Translations under genes and position numbers: made by a program | From: Siphonodentalium dalli | Taxonomy: Eukaryota > Mollusca > Scaphopoda > Gadilida > Siphonodentaliidae | DNA: 64,000 nt | NCBI GenBank assembly: GCA_032622095.1 | Contig: CP136061.1 | Coordinates: 124,001 to 188,000, forward strand | Reading direction: 5' to 3' | Notes under the pieces: generated by a model | What the model was told of the DNA's origin: nothing | The model's database searches: none | What the model saw: only the letters and a program-made list of their open reading frames with translations | In this document: positions 51,061-63,310 of the stretch, one piece after another | How positions within the stretch are numbered: position 1 is the first letter of the stretch | Layout: every line of letters starts with the position of its first letter

Positions 51061-52790
51061 CCCCTCAATATACTTCTTTTTCTGACTGGTACTTTACATA
51101 CTCGTTGTGTATTGCTGCAATGGTATCCAGAACAGGAATCGTTCGTAATATAGATAAATATAGTTATAAATTTTTTAAAGCGCTCGTATAGTAGGCGTCA
51201 GATGAAACGACTTGACGAGATAGCTCAACAGAAGTGGATATCTGCTTGCTGCTACATGATCATCCCCATTTTCTATTCTACTCATGTTTTCATCAACAAA
51301 ATGTTGTTCATCATAATTGTAATATTAATTGGGGCAAATAAATATTGTTTAAATCAAACGACCTTATGTCGAGATGTAGGATTGCCACGATTTCAAATAA
51401 ACGAATATTCAATGTATTGCTCATCATCGGTAAACCGAATAACAGGTCGATTACAGAAGTAACCTGAATATTGGAGCTGGTAATTATTCCCAACATGAAT
51501 TCCATGCATTGATTGTGTAAAGAACACTGAAATCAATCATGTTAAGGGTCAAACTCACGTTTTGCCAAAATGTCCTGGTATTACAAAATGGGTTTTCTCA
51601 AAATCTGCCAGGAATTCCTTTGTAAAATTTGGTACAAGCGATCATTGTAACACAGTATTTAAGAACCATCGATATTATTGGATATTATAACTTCATTTAC
51701 TTTACTTTTATGGCATGAACAATTTTTAAAATTTCAGTTTTCAGGTACCAAGAACTTCTGTAAAATATGTTTTTAAAGTGAAGTTCATATATCCATGATA
51801 TCATATCTCAAGATCATGAGAGGAGACTTAACTTTTCTTGACTCGTGAAATTTAATGACTATTTTCATTTAGAAAGGCAACTATCCATAAATAATTTTTA
51901 TATATTTGAGAATTTTCATGTCATGCCTCAATGGAAAATGGGCTGAGATTAATTGTGGGTCATGGGTTCATAACCAAGTGAAAGCTGATCACCATATATG
52001 TTAACACTGTGGCCTAATTCAAGTTGATTACTCCGCTTGAGTAGACCGCACTGCATGTGTTTTCATTGGGCTGGAATATTTGTGACTGCTTTATTCTTCA
52101 TTATAATATATGGGGATATAATGCTATATTATGCAATTAAAAATCTAACTCAACGTTATGATACAAATAAAGCCTCTTCTCATAGAGCAAAGACAATAAG
52201 CTATTTGGTGATTGGAGATTTGTGAGAAATTATTAATTATTCTAGCAGTTCTTGGTACCGAAAGGGACAAAAAATTAAATATTTTCAACCTCTCAAATGT
52301 ATTAAAATCCATTGTTTTTGTTGTTTCTTCATAATTGCTCAGATTCGATATACAATGAAGATGATGATATGAGAAACTCAAGCTGTTTTGCCTGATATAT
52401 GCAGAGAAATTCTTTGTTGAAAATATCTTGCCATTTTGGCTGGATTTATGCAAAACTTGCGTCACTCCCATAAAGGCGAAATGTTAACTAGTGATGAAGA
52501 ATGGCATTATCAGTAGTTGCTGCGTTCAATATAAACTCGCCAATGAGACGCAAGGCCTTCGCGGCGTGTTCATTCCAAATGAAATTTATAATATTGAACA
52601 CTGTAAAACAACTATCATCAACAAATGGATATGAAAATAGATTGACTTTGTTCTAGTACCATTTATAAGTCTGCATTAACGTGATTTCGCATATCGAAAC
52701 CATTGTTAAATAAAAATTACTGTTACAATGTAATTGACGATACAAGCAAAAGTCATTGATGTCCAATATCATATCAAAGTTTAATCAAAA
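51061..52790. other. Unassigned AT-rich sequence
   Basis: 1.7 kb without a supported gene. Short frames of 60-108 codons overlap on both strands and look random. Confidence 0.5.
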
Positions 52791-53310
52791 CTTAAATATA
52801 CGGGCGGCGTTGGCAGTGGGTATGCTGTTAATATATTCAGCTCTGTCAAAAACCGCCATAAACAGAAAGAATAGTAAAATGTGGACCGACTTTGTTTTTA
52901 TACCAATATGGCATAAACAGTATGTTATTGTCAAATGTTTTTCCTTTGTTATGTAAACAAATGCAAAAAACGTTACAGAACCTGGCTTTTGTTTAGATCC
53001 GGATATGGTAAACATAAAGAGCGTTATTTGTTACTGTTTTCCTGATATGGTAATAATAAAGAGCGTTTATATAATTTGTGTGTGATTATCCAATAGAATT
53101 GCGCTGTGTTATTTAAAAGCAAAACTTCTGTAACACGAGCAGGTTCTTGTTTACGTACACCGTCGTACGCCTTGACGACAATATACTATTTACGCGCTGA
53201 TTATGTTTGGCATATGAACAAAACTATATATATTTTGGTGTTCCTTCTGTTGATGGCGATTTGAACAAATATGAATATTTATGCAACGAACACCACCCGT
53301 GCCTTTAGCG
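52791..53310 (+). mobile_element. TTTAAAGGTACG-family MITE (copy 2)
   Basis: Starts near CTTAAATATACGGGCGGCG and ends CACCCGTGCCTTTAG. It is the copy closest in sequence to 34169-34702, sharing TTTAGATCCGGATATGGTAA and CATATGAACAAAACTATATA. Confidence 0.75.
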
Positions 53311-54289
53311 GTAAAAACAATTGTAAGTTCAAAGCATTGAAAACGATTAGCGATGTTTGACAAATCACTGTAATAAAGGATTTGGTTGCATAACAATGGT
53401 TTCAACACGTGAAATCTCGTTATTGGGGAACTATCTATCTCGATTACCACCAAGTCAAATTGTCTCCTAGGTATAATATAATTATGTCGCAGAAGCGAAC
53501 ATGTCGTCTTAAAAGAATATTAAACGTTTATTGCTAAATTATATTAGACACTTGTCGTGTGACCGATGTCTATTCAGACATATAAGTAGCTCAACTTCCT
53601 CTACAGTATCGAAAATGATGAAAATCGTTCGCAATTCGAAGTATATATACAGCTATCCACGGAATTGCTAATTGAATAATAGCTCTGTGGAATAAATTGT
53701 CTGACTCGTGTGTTTGTGTTCGAACGCGAACTCGAGAGATCGTTTTATGTTGCGTATATCAGGGGAGGCACCGGTGAGGTTGGGCGGCCCACTATCGGGG
53801 AACTGTTAAGAAGCAACAATTAAGGACATTGGATCCAATCCTATATGGAGAGAAAATGAGCACGTTTATGATTTAAGACATTTCTGAACTAAATATTATT
53901 ATTGCAGTTAACTTTACGACAGTTTGGTTATCTTTACGACTTATTACCAATGAATTGTTTGTTGATTGTTGGAAATCATCAGTTTACACCACACTTTGTG
54001 TGGCTGACGAGAACTGCTACCTACACTTATATTATATCATGTTGTCCCAGTATTGGTTGTTGTTATTCCGGATAGCAAGAAGTGACTATGCAAGCTTCGC
54101 AAATTGGTTTTCAACACATGCGCACGAGTCAACAACCTGTAGTAGGCTGTACATAGAATTCCTATAGTTATGCAGCCTGACCCAACGCACTTGGTTGCAT
54201 AATTATATAGCACAATGCAGGATCACGAGCAGTCCAATTCACTGAAGCTGTTTAACTTGTATCATATATCAGATAGTGTCTGGTTAGTG
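53311..54289. other. Unassigned sequence
   Basis: No supported gene or repeat. Confidence 0.5.
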
Positions 54290-54765
54290 ATCACCGAGGT
54301 GGTCTGCGACAATTCAAATAGACAGCAAGTGCGACTGTTTCCGGAAAACCATGCATTTGAGCGACCCCATTTCTTTTCACACATGCACGTTGATATTCAA
54401 CTTTGACTTTGGTTTTAACAACCAACGAGGTATCGGGTTGTTTTATTGTGCCCCTGACACTCCGAATGAGATTCTGGGTATATAGAGGAGACCTCCGTGA
54501 TTCCTCCCGTCCGTTCGTAACAAACATTTCACAAAACAGCTCAAGTATCGATAGTCCAATTTGGATGTCCTTTAGAATGCCGGCAGACCAGCATTGTGGA
54601 AATGATATCCACATAGTGCAGGTTTTGTACGCACTTTTTTCCAGAGGTATGGCCCTTTGTTGGACTTAGTGTAAAACGCGTCCATAACAAACAGTCCTTA
54701 TTATTGCATTTCGTTGTCCTTTGGAATGGTGATAGCACAGGTTGCGGGAAAGGATATATAGAATA
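54290..54765. repeat. Dispersed repeat related to 1.86-2.34 kb and 55.92-56.33 kb
   Basis: TTATTGCATTTCGTTGTCCT, TTGGAATGGTGATAGCAC and TTTTCCAGAGGTATGGCCCTT blocks match 56.0 kb in the same sense and 2.1-2.3 kb in reverse. Open frames here on both strands are explained by this repeat. Confidence 0.6.
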
Positions 54766-54782
54766 CACACGTAGTATTTCTT

Positions 54783-54890
54783 AATACCAAATTTACACCA
54801 CGAGAGGCATTGATGATATACCGCACGAGCTTTAGCGACTGTGGTGCAACATCAATCCCACGAGTGGTGTAAATGTGGTATTCGGGAACA
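54783..54890. mobile_element. Small hairpin MITE
   Basis: ATACCAAATTTACACCACGA pairs with CACGAGTGGTGTAAATGTGGTAT around a CGCACGAGCTTTAGCGAC centre. Confidence 0.65.
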
Positions 54891-54948
54891 CGTCCTTTCT
54901 TCTCACACTGAGAATGTAATTTGCAATTACCGGATCAAGCAGCATTCA

Positions 54949-55370
54949 AGCTCACTGACTGGAATGTCACGAATTCCGCTGGTTTCAGAATTTTTGGCCT
55001 GGAATATGATTTGAACAGTTTGATATCCACAAGCGACATTTTCAACGTTTGTTCACTTTGTTGCTCGCTGCTTAATTCTTCAACATTTTCGGATGAGATA
55101 TCAGCAAATCTAACTGGAAGAGCGTCAACATAAGGCTCAATATTCTCAAATATTTCTCGTTGGGTTGTGGCTTAGTAGTGTTCCCACCTGAAAATGTCAC
55201 ATTCTCACTTGGCCCTGCGTGGGTTCATCATTACATCAGTTTGCATATTCTGTGTAGGCATAGCGGAAATTGGAGTGAATTGGGTTTCATTATCTTGACC
55301 AAATTCTGATGCGAAGTGTCTCATAATCGCCTCATCAACAAACATGCCAAATTATTTGCCATGGTGAAAC
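54949..55370 (-). pseudogene. Frame-broken coding fragment, possibly Crypton-type recombinase N-terminus
   Basis: The minus strand first reads MFVDEAIMRHFASEFGQDNE (from about 55345), stops at PRRAK near 55200, then another frame reads TTQREIFENIEPYVDALPVR, FADISSENVEELSSEQQSEQ and TLKMSLVDIKLFKSY before a stop near 54949. The FADIS..ENVEEL..K..L..K.FKSY pattern resembles the segment before the catalytic domain in Crypton-derived tyrosine recombinases (KCTD1/ZMYM/QRICH1-type), but no catalytic part is present. The composition is more protein-like than its surroundings. The family call is weak. Confidence 0.35.
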
Positions 55371-55919
55371 CATCAAACAACGCTAGGCTATTAAAGTATG
55401 TTCAATGTTGACAAATTGCATTCCAACGCAGACGTACAGGCATGGGTTTTTGTTTACAAATCGCCGGCACTTTAATTCCGCATTCGAAACGAAAAACGTA
55501 CCTGGATTAACTCAAATTATATGCATTGTTTTGCGACATGAACCTTTAATCAATTATCAATAACAACCAACTTCTTAATTTACTTGCTAATCTTGTTCAT
55601 TTCTATCGCATTAGTGAGTTTAATATTCAATTGAATCGAAAGTATCCAAAAGTTTTCATCGCGAGGCGCTACGTTTTAAAAAGAGTCATTTTGAGCGAGG
55701 TCAGGGAAGGTTATTGAAAGGTCAACTCGGATGTATTCCACTATGGGTATAAGCTTTAACCATTGAAATGCCATTGAAACGTGTTACCCACAGTATAAAC
55801 GTGTTACCCATGCACGGTCAGACTCCTGTTCACACCTAGTTGGGTGTAATGCACCAATATATTATATTACATGTTGCACACAGTAGCATAAGAAGTAATG
55901 ATATAAATCTACATAGTAA

Positions 55920-56330
55920 GGGTTTCGTCCATTTATTTGTACCATAGTTACGGCCCTTGTTTGACTTGGAAATTTGTGAACTTTGTGTCCGAAAGACCAT
56001 TTCCGCTTGTAACTCGGGTGTTAATTATCGGATTTCGTTATCCTTGGGCATGGCGATAGCACATGTTGGTGGAAATGATACCCACATACTTCGAGTTTTC
56101 GTCCATTAATTTTTACCAGAGTTACGGCCCTTGTTTGACTTGGAAAGTTGTGAATTGAGGATTCGGGGGTATATAATGGAGACCTTCGTCCGTTCGCCCT
56201 TCATATTGCAGTTGTTGTGCACATTTTTCCAACGTTATGACCCTTTGCCAGAGATATGACCCGGAGTTTTTTTTGTCCGCACTTTTTTTCCAGAGTTAAG
56301 GCCCTTTGCCAGAGTTATGATGCGGGTTAA
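55920..56330 (+). repeat. Two ~160-bp units of the 1.9/54.7-kb repeat
   Basis: AGTTACGGCCCTTGTTTGAC, TTGGAAA-TTGTGAA and TTTCGTCCATTWATTT occur near 55950 and again near 56110. A TATGACCC/TTTGCCAGAG triplet series follows to 56330. Confidence 0.65.
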
Positions 56331-56458
56331 ACTGAGAGAAATTCCCACTATTACTTAATTTTCTCTCTAAATATAGCCAATATTGAGCGTACAGTCGGGG
56401 CATTGGCCCACGCTTGGCGTTGCACTTGTACTATCTGAACCATTCGAAGTAAGAGTAA

Positions 56459-56705
56459 CTGGTTTTATGTGACCCTTACTAATGCGTACATTTACACAAA
56501 CAATAATGTTATTCAATGGACATGCAGCCTTATGTCATTCAAGTTCGTGTTTGGAATATGAACGCTTGATCATGATTAACTGGTTTTATGTGACCCTTAC
56601 TAATACGTATATTTATATAAACAATAATGTTATTTAAAGAACATGCAGCCTTATACGATTCAATTTCGTGGTTTGGAATATGACCGTTTGATCATGATTA
56701 ACTTT
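56459..56705. repeat. Tandem duplication, ~120-bp period
   Basis: AACTGGTTTTATGTGACCCT, TACTAATRCGTAYATTTAYA, AACAATAATGTTATT, ACATGCAGCCTTAT and TTGATCATGATTAAC occur twice in order. Confidence 0.85.
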
Positions 56706-57690
56706 CAGTCTATCATAATACAGCGATTTACATGCCAGCTCGATAAAAACAAAAGTATAGTCTTACTACAGATAAAGAGTGTCGTAATTTCGTTTCAAGG
56801 TCACTGATCACTGTGCTGAGACTAAAACTAATAGCATCCTAAAGTTGACGTCACACATGATACCAATCCCAGAAGCATTTAATGTGCTGTTGCAATTATT
56901 TAGACCAAGCTTTAAGAGGTAATGGTGTGTCTGACACCGTCCTAACTTCGTCTGGACTCGTCGATCTATTCAGCGCTTTTTAATTAGCTTTCCGGCTCCA
57001 TGCTTTTCGTCTCCATTTGGGGTAAAAAAATATTTAGCCAAATGAAATTTGTATTAGCCAAATTCGAAAAAGATTGGCCATTGGCCAATTTGGCCACCGA
57101 CAGTGCGAACACTGGCGTGTCATCGCCAAATAAGACCACCACTTAAATATCCCCAGTGCTTTTGTGTCCCAGTTGCCTGTACATGCTTAGCCACAACATA
57201 ATTCACAACAACAACTGTGTCATTCAAAGCTGTTCCACGTGGATTATTTTAGCGCCAACCACATAGGTGTTGAGTCTGGAGTTCTTCACTATGGAAGAAG
57301 ATGAAGACTACTTTCTACCTGTAATCATAGTTAACCATTTCCGCCTTTAACTGGAGCTGAATTATTGGCCAAAATCTTCTGTGTGGGCTATCCTGAATTC
57401 ACACCTACCATTCGAACTTATGCTTCTCAGCTTGTCGGCACATATGTCTCATGGCTATTACACACCCGCCTATATTGCTAAAACTTTTTTTTTTTCGACG
57501 AGCTGTAATCCCTGACAATCACCGTGGAAGATAATTATCTCAGAAACACACTTTCATGCTTAAGCAAATATCGTTGTAATAAGTGAAAACTATTCAGCAA
57601 AACTGTAAAAATAAAAAAAAATAGTAGCCACATAGCACCGATGGCGATGCCACATAGGCATAGTTGGCATTTTTGCTGCACCACCATTAA
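56706..57690. other. Unassigned sequence
   Basis: No supported gene or repeat. Confidence 0.45.
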
Positions 57691-58174
57691 CTACAACCAT
57701 TTTTGTGTTGGTGTTGTGTTTTTGGGGCGCCCATCTTCCGTTATTATCGTCAGGAACTTGGTACCGGTATATGTTGGTGGAATAAGAGGAACGTGGCTTT
57801 CAAAGTGCGCAGTAGACATAAAAAAGTCGCACCCACTCGCTTTGTGATTCTTATATTTAGGAATTAAAGGTCGTTCTGTTGTCATTTGTGCGGTAAGACA
57901 ATAATCACAATACATGGTGGATGCATCATTTGGCATAAGTCCATATTTATTCTCGAGATATAAATACGTTTTATACATAGCCGGCCGTTCATGCCATGAG
58001 AAGGCTAGAGAAGCATAAGTTCAAATAGCAGGTGGGGAAATCCACACTACAAAAAAATAGATTTTCTTCATGTGACACGGTCCTAGTCGTTGTGAGCCAT
58101 TCATGAAAACAACGGTAAATGTTGACGTGCACTTTTGTTAATGAAGATGTGAGATGTTTGTTCGTGGCCAACAT
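57691..58174 (-). pseudogene. Unrecognised coding-looking fragment, frame-broken
   Basis: From 58174 the minus strand reads MLATNKHLTSSLTKVHVNIY, RCFHEWLTTTRTVSHEENLF then FCSVDFPTCYL. After a frame change near 58020 it reads TYASLAFSWHERPAMYKTYL, YLENKYGLMPNDASTMYCDY, CLTAQMTTERPLIPKYKNHK and TGTKFLTIITEDGRPKNTTP to a stop at 57691. It is rich in W, Y, F, C and P with no low complexity, which is unusual for random frames here. I cannot name the family. It may be a remnant of a transposon or other mobile gene. Confidence 0.35.
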
Positions 58175-58500
58175 CAGACAAATGTCTCACCATTGCTACT
58201 AATTATTATATTCTTCTAGAGAAAATGGGTTTGGTTTCCGAAATTATTTCCTGAATCCTATGGTTTCCGTCGTGACTGGGACCAAAATAACAGTTATATT
58301 CGGCTACGGTCGTAGTAATCTCCAGACAAGCTGTCACCCGCAGGTGATCAGATTCGCAATTTGATAGGATATGTGCTTCGGAAACTCTTATTTCACATCA
58401 CTGGTTGGACTATTTCATCAGATGGGTTTACTGTACGTCTAAACGATCTGTGCCATGGCAGTGCATACAAGTCACGTGATTTCGCAATTCTATATATAAC

Positions 58501-58590
58501 TTAACCCTTTCAGTGCCAAGTCCGATTTTTGTATCAACCCATATTTCCTTGATAATTTTTCAAATTTATTGATTATAATAATAATGCTGC
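58501..58590. mobile_element. Truncated TTAA MITE, CCCTTTCAGTGCC family (copy 4)
   Basis: TTAACCCTTTCAGTGCCAAG and the inner arm TTTTTGTATCAACCCATATT are present. Homology ends near 58585 and no right end follows. Confidence 0.8.
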
Positions 58591-59629
58591 CACCATTTGG
58601 AACGGAAAGTATTGAAATGGGGATTGATGATATAGTATAATTTCAATTTCAAATAGTTTTATTGCCTTCGTCAAGAAATGACATTAAGACAAAATACAAG
58701 GAACACAACATAATATACATCACGCATGTGCCACGCATCCTGACTTTCCAAAATGATATGGGCCCAAACTGACTATCCCTTCCAGTGTCGGTTTGCGACA
58801 CAATGCAGCAGATAATCAGGTATGGCCCAGTACCATAACATGCATACTTAAAGCCACACACCACCACTAGCAATTCATTTATGTAGTATATAACTGAATA
58901 TGGATTACAAGTATTGCTCTATAGATGCATACATATATACATATCTGATTTGGGGCTTCGTGTGTGTCTACGTTGTTTACAATTATATTAAGAAATTGTG
59001 ATCTGTTACTGGGGTGGTGAAGCTCGGAGATACATGCAGGATCCAGACATATATCAAGTTACAACTTCAACATACAAGCTATAATGCAGCATATCTACAA
59101 ATAAAACGTATTTAGACTCAATGAAACAAAAGATTGTAACTGTTTAAGGAATTATTTAATGCTAGATTACAAGTGCCCCCAAAATGAGACAATGTTTCAG
59201 GTTGAGTTATTAAGATATGCCACTTTAAACTTTAGTAAGATAAATAAAAGTGCTCCGGTTGCAAATTAAATATATATATATATATATATCTGCTTATTGA
59301 CCTATATGTGTTATGGTATAGAAAGTAGAACGAATTATCACATCGCAAGACACCCCATAAGTATGGTACGTGTAGTTAATACAATATATGAAATAAAGAA
59401 TGAGAATAATAATATGAAAAATTAATGTCCCTATTTATGGGCTATTATTATATCAGCATAATGCGCCAAGTAAACATGTATACGTCCTGTCACTGAGTCA
59501 CGGCCACTGTTATCTATTTATTATATGCCAGGCATGGTTGATTGTGGATCGGACGACTTCTGCAGTGCTATAATCATTCCCATTATTGTATTTGCTTCCA
59601 AATCATGTTGTGGAGAATCCATTTTAAAA
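58591..59629. other. Unassigned sequence with a short (TA)n
   Basis: Contains a (TA)n tract at about 59268-59288. No supported gene. Confidence 0.5.
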
Positions 59630-60044
59630 ATGAACAAGAGGTGTGCACTCGCGTGCTAGCATACCCCACCGTGGCAAATTCAACCCGCATTATCCGTAAA
59701 CCCAACAAAAAAGATTTTAACTTTAAAGAAAAATTTGGATTAATAATATCGATATGGTGTCGCAAGAAGCTTGTACAGAAAAAAATCCCAAAAAGAAAAT
59801 CCCAAAATTTTCTAAGTCAAAATAAGTCGAAAATGAAGTGTAATGTTAGGAAAAACAGTCCGAGCCAACCCTGAGCCGCATCATGTAGAGAGGGTGATGT
59901 GATAAGCATGTATACCAAAAATTATTGAAATCGGTTCATATTTGTTAAAGTTATTAAGTCGGACAGAATTTTCTAAGTCAAAGTAAGTCGAAAAGTAAGG
60001 CGTATCTTAAAAAAAGAAAGTCGGACCGCACCGCAATTAGCATC

Positions 60045-60650
60045 ATGCGGAGAGGCGGTCTTAAGGAGATTGCATACAAAAAGTTATTGAAATCGGTTCA
60101 TAGTTACGTGCGCTCGCGCAACAGTATGGCGATCAGACAGATTCGTAGGTTGGTGTCACTCTACTCCGTTTCACTCCATGACGTCACCAAAAACGACGTA
60201 AAACCTCGTGGCGTTCTGACATTTTTACTGTGCCGCGTTTTTGCTATGTTTATTTTATGTGTTGTTTTCGATTATTTGTTGGTCGCCGATATCGCCATTT
60301 GTCGGGATTCCCTGTTTCTATATTTAAAACTGGCATTGAGCCTCGATTTCGATTTTTTCTCCCAGGTCAAAATACGTCAGAGTTATGACAAAAATAGATC
60401 GACCTATATTTTCTCCATCAGAACTCTACATCAAAGAGTCTATAGACTCCTTTGGGACCCACATAGACTCCTTCAATTAGGTATTTTTACTTATAATTGG
60501 GAAGTTTTATCATTTTTGGTTCGTGCGAAGACCTCTTTTTATCGTGCGGGAAAAGAGAGACATTCAAAACGCGATTTCGTAATTCGACGCAATAGGCTGA
60601 TTAGCCTAACCTTCAGCCGAGTTCTGGGTCAAATACGACGAATGACGTAA
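60045..60650 (+). other. 201-codon open frame inside a repeat, doubtful gene
   Basis: This is the longest ATG-started frame outside the known exons. It begins MRRGGLKEIAYKKLLKSV, has a hydrophobic middle (GVLTFLLCRVFAMFILCVVF) and a basic end. Its first part is translated from the ~163-bp repeat units, and no domain was recognised. It is probably a chance frame in repeat sequence. Confidence 0.2.
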
Positions 60651-60877
60651 CACAAAACAAAACGCATTTGTTGACACAAACACCGTTTGAAGAGTTTATT
60701 ATTACATAAAATGATCGTTATTGATTAATTATTGATTAATTATTGATATTTATTGTTGCATATTGGCTGCTATCAACATTTACACAGATTGTATTAATTA
60801 TTTCTTATAATTGCTCCTTTGGTCAACTTTGACTATCGGAAAATGAAAATATGCCTTTAAAAAAAATGTAATCGATA

Positions 60878-61348
60878 TTAAAGGTACGGTTGGCCTTGGC
60901 GGTGGGTATCCTGTGAAAATATTTCCAACCGTCAAAAACCGCCACAAACGGGAGGAACATCAAGGTGTAGACAGACTTTGTCCGTATACAAATAGGAAAT
61001 GTCGCGTACACGGCATGTTATTGTCATATGGTTGACCATTGTTATGTAAACAGAAGCATGGGGGTTGCTTTTCTGATGTTTGTTTATATTCTGATGGTAA
61101 ACATAGGGGGCGTTTTTTTGTGGGTGAATTCCTGATATGGAACAAATAAAGAGCGTTTATGCCATTTGTGTGTGATTAGCCAGTAGCATTGTGCTGTCTT
61201 CTGTAACACAATCAGGCTCTTGCTTAGGTACAATATAGTATGTCTTTATGATAACATGCTGTTTACGTGTATATGGACGAGACTGTATGCGTTTTGCTGT
61301 TTTTTCTGTTTACGGTGATTGGACAACTAAGGCCTCACGTGCCTTTAG
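60878..61348 (+). mobile_element. TTTAAAGGTACG-family MITE (copy 3)
   Basis: Starts ATTAAAGGTACGGTTGGCC and ends GGCCTCACGTGCCTTTAG. It is closest to the 62806 copy. It is inserted within the 59630-61720 composite repeat. Confidence 0.8.
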
Positions 61349-61720
61349 AGTCTCATCCTTTCGGCAACATGGAATTGGTTTTAATTACTTAAATGATTAA
61401 TATAGTAATTTGCCTTTTTTCTGTGATGAAATGAGAGATGGTAATTGTCTTTTCTTTTCTTTTTTTAACATTAAATTAAATTAAATAAATTAAGTAAAAT
61501 ACAGTGAAAGTATTGTTTTAATTAATTTTTATTACATTTTGGCGCACGTTGGCATCTCTCTGAGTGCATTCTAGTTGTTCGAGTTATGAGGTCGGACGGA
61601 CGGACGGACTGCCGCACGGAGGGAGAAAGTGTGACGGACATACGCAGTCAAAAAGTGTGACGGACAGACGCAGTCAATCCAGTATACCCCCCATTTTCTT
61701 CGAAAGTGGGGGTATAATTA

Positions 61721-62805
61721 ATAGCTATAGATATGTGCATCAGTACATGCTATATTATATTTTGGGTGAAAGATGGGGGCACTCAATTATATGCCTATTT
61801 CCACCAATTTGCTATATGGTTATCTTCATAATAAGTATAATTGTGCGGTTTAAAGATGTCAAAAGTTGCGCCGCTTGAGTCAGGGATAGACGGAGGATAT
61901 GGTCACCAAAATTGATAAAAACAATATGTTTGGCGCCAATTTCCACCAAGTTCATACAGGTACAACGTTATTCTCCAATGATACGAGGAATCAAATACTG
62001 GGTTAAAGACGCCACATTTTGTGCCTATATTTTCGAATGTCTGTCTGTGTTCTATATAACTTCACGGGGGACCATCTAGATGGCACCATAACTGCATGAC
62101 TGGCAGTTTCACTACCATCAAAACTTTAAATCGAACCAGGGGCTCAATTTACCAGCACAATACCAATTTTCCCCATATCCTCTCAAAACTGGTGGTTATT
62201 GCCATAGAAACGGATGTTTATCGGTGAGTCATGACGTGACAAGTGAGGCTAATTAATAAAATTGCAAGTTTTATATCAAAACTTTTTTACATATCAGTCA
62301 TAGTAGAGTCGCTTATGTCAGATTTTGGGCTCCCGTGGGAAATGCATGAATAAATATAGAGACCATGTTCATGAGCCAGTATATGGTCTCTACTTCAGAA
62401 AAAAAAATTGTTAGACCCCCTGGGGTCGCGACTGGGTGGTCTGATGACGTCACAAAGATGGCCGCCATGCTCATTTTTTTAAGTTCGCCATTGTTAGATT
62501 TCATGATAAAAATATAATTTTGATATAAAATAAATGACAATCCTTTTGTACCGTGTATGGTGTGACGCCATGTTATATTTTTATATAAAAATTTGTCCTC
62601 TCGATCAAAGATGGCCGCCAAAATGGCGATCGGAAGTGGGCAATTTATGATTTTCCATACATGTCGCCTACATCATTTCCGATTGTATCGAACTGGTGAC
62701 GATTAGGGAATATACTTCTCTTCAATCTTGATAACAACTCACTTAGGCATCATATTAGTTGATTTCTTGAATCATAACCTTGATTGTCTTCTCAAAATGC
62801 GATGA
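61721..62805. other. Unassigned sequence with GATGGCCGCC motifs
   Basis: No gene recognised. AAGATGGCCGCC occurs near 62456 and 62610. Confidence 0.5.
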
Positions 62806-63310
62806 TTTAAAGGTACGGTTGGCCTTGGCGGTGGGTATCCTGTGAAAATATTTCCACCCGTCAAAAGCCGCCACAAACAGAAAGAACAACAAAATGTAGA
62901 CAGACTTTGTCCGTATACCAATAAGAAATATCGCATAGACAGTATGTTATTGTCATATCTTTGACCATTGTTATGTAAACAAAAGCATAAAAAGTAACTT
63001 TTCTGGTGTTTGTTTATATTATGATGGTAAACATAAAGAGCGTTCTTTGTTGGTGAATACCTGATATGGAACGAATAAAGAGCGTTTATGCCATTTGTGT
63101 GTGATTAGCCAGCAGCATTGTGCTGTCTTCTGTAACACAATCAGGCTCTTGCTTAGGTAAAATATAGTAAATCTTTATGATAACATGCTGTTTACGCGAT
63201 GGTCATGGTATATATGAACGAAACTGTATGCGTTTTAATGTTCTTCCCGTTTACGGTGATTGGAACAAATATGAATATTTTCGACAACTAAGGCCTCACG
63301 TGCCTTTAAA
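62806..63310 (+). mobile_element. TTTAAAGGTACG-family MITE (copy 4)
   Basis: TTTAAAGGTACGGTTGGCCT at the start and CCTCACGTGCCTTTAAA at the end give short inverted ends (AAAGGYACG) inside a TTTAAA on each side. This is the best-preserved copy of the family. Confidence 0.82.

Larger units (their letters stand above)
59630..61720 (+). mobile_element. Composite repeat: AAGAGGTGTGCACTCGCG start, ~163-bp units, CCCCCATTTTCTTCGAAAG end
   Basis: It starts GAACAAGAGGTGTGCACTCG. Two units share TTTTCTAAGTCAAARTAAGT (59807 and 59970, 163 bp apart) and TTATTGAAATCGGTTCATA. It then has an open frame of 201 codons (60045-60650), a nested TTTAAAGG MITE (60878-61348), a GGACGGACGGACT tract (about 61597) and an end hairpin ATACCCCCCATTTTC..GAAAGTGGGGGTAT. 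Boundaries are inferred from these marks. Confidence 0.55.

Noticed and set aside
60045-60650. 201-residue membrane protein gene
   Set aside because: Its start lies in ~163-bp repeat units and no domain or splice context supports it; kept only as a doubtful open frame.
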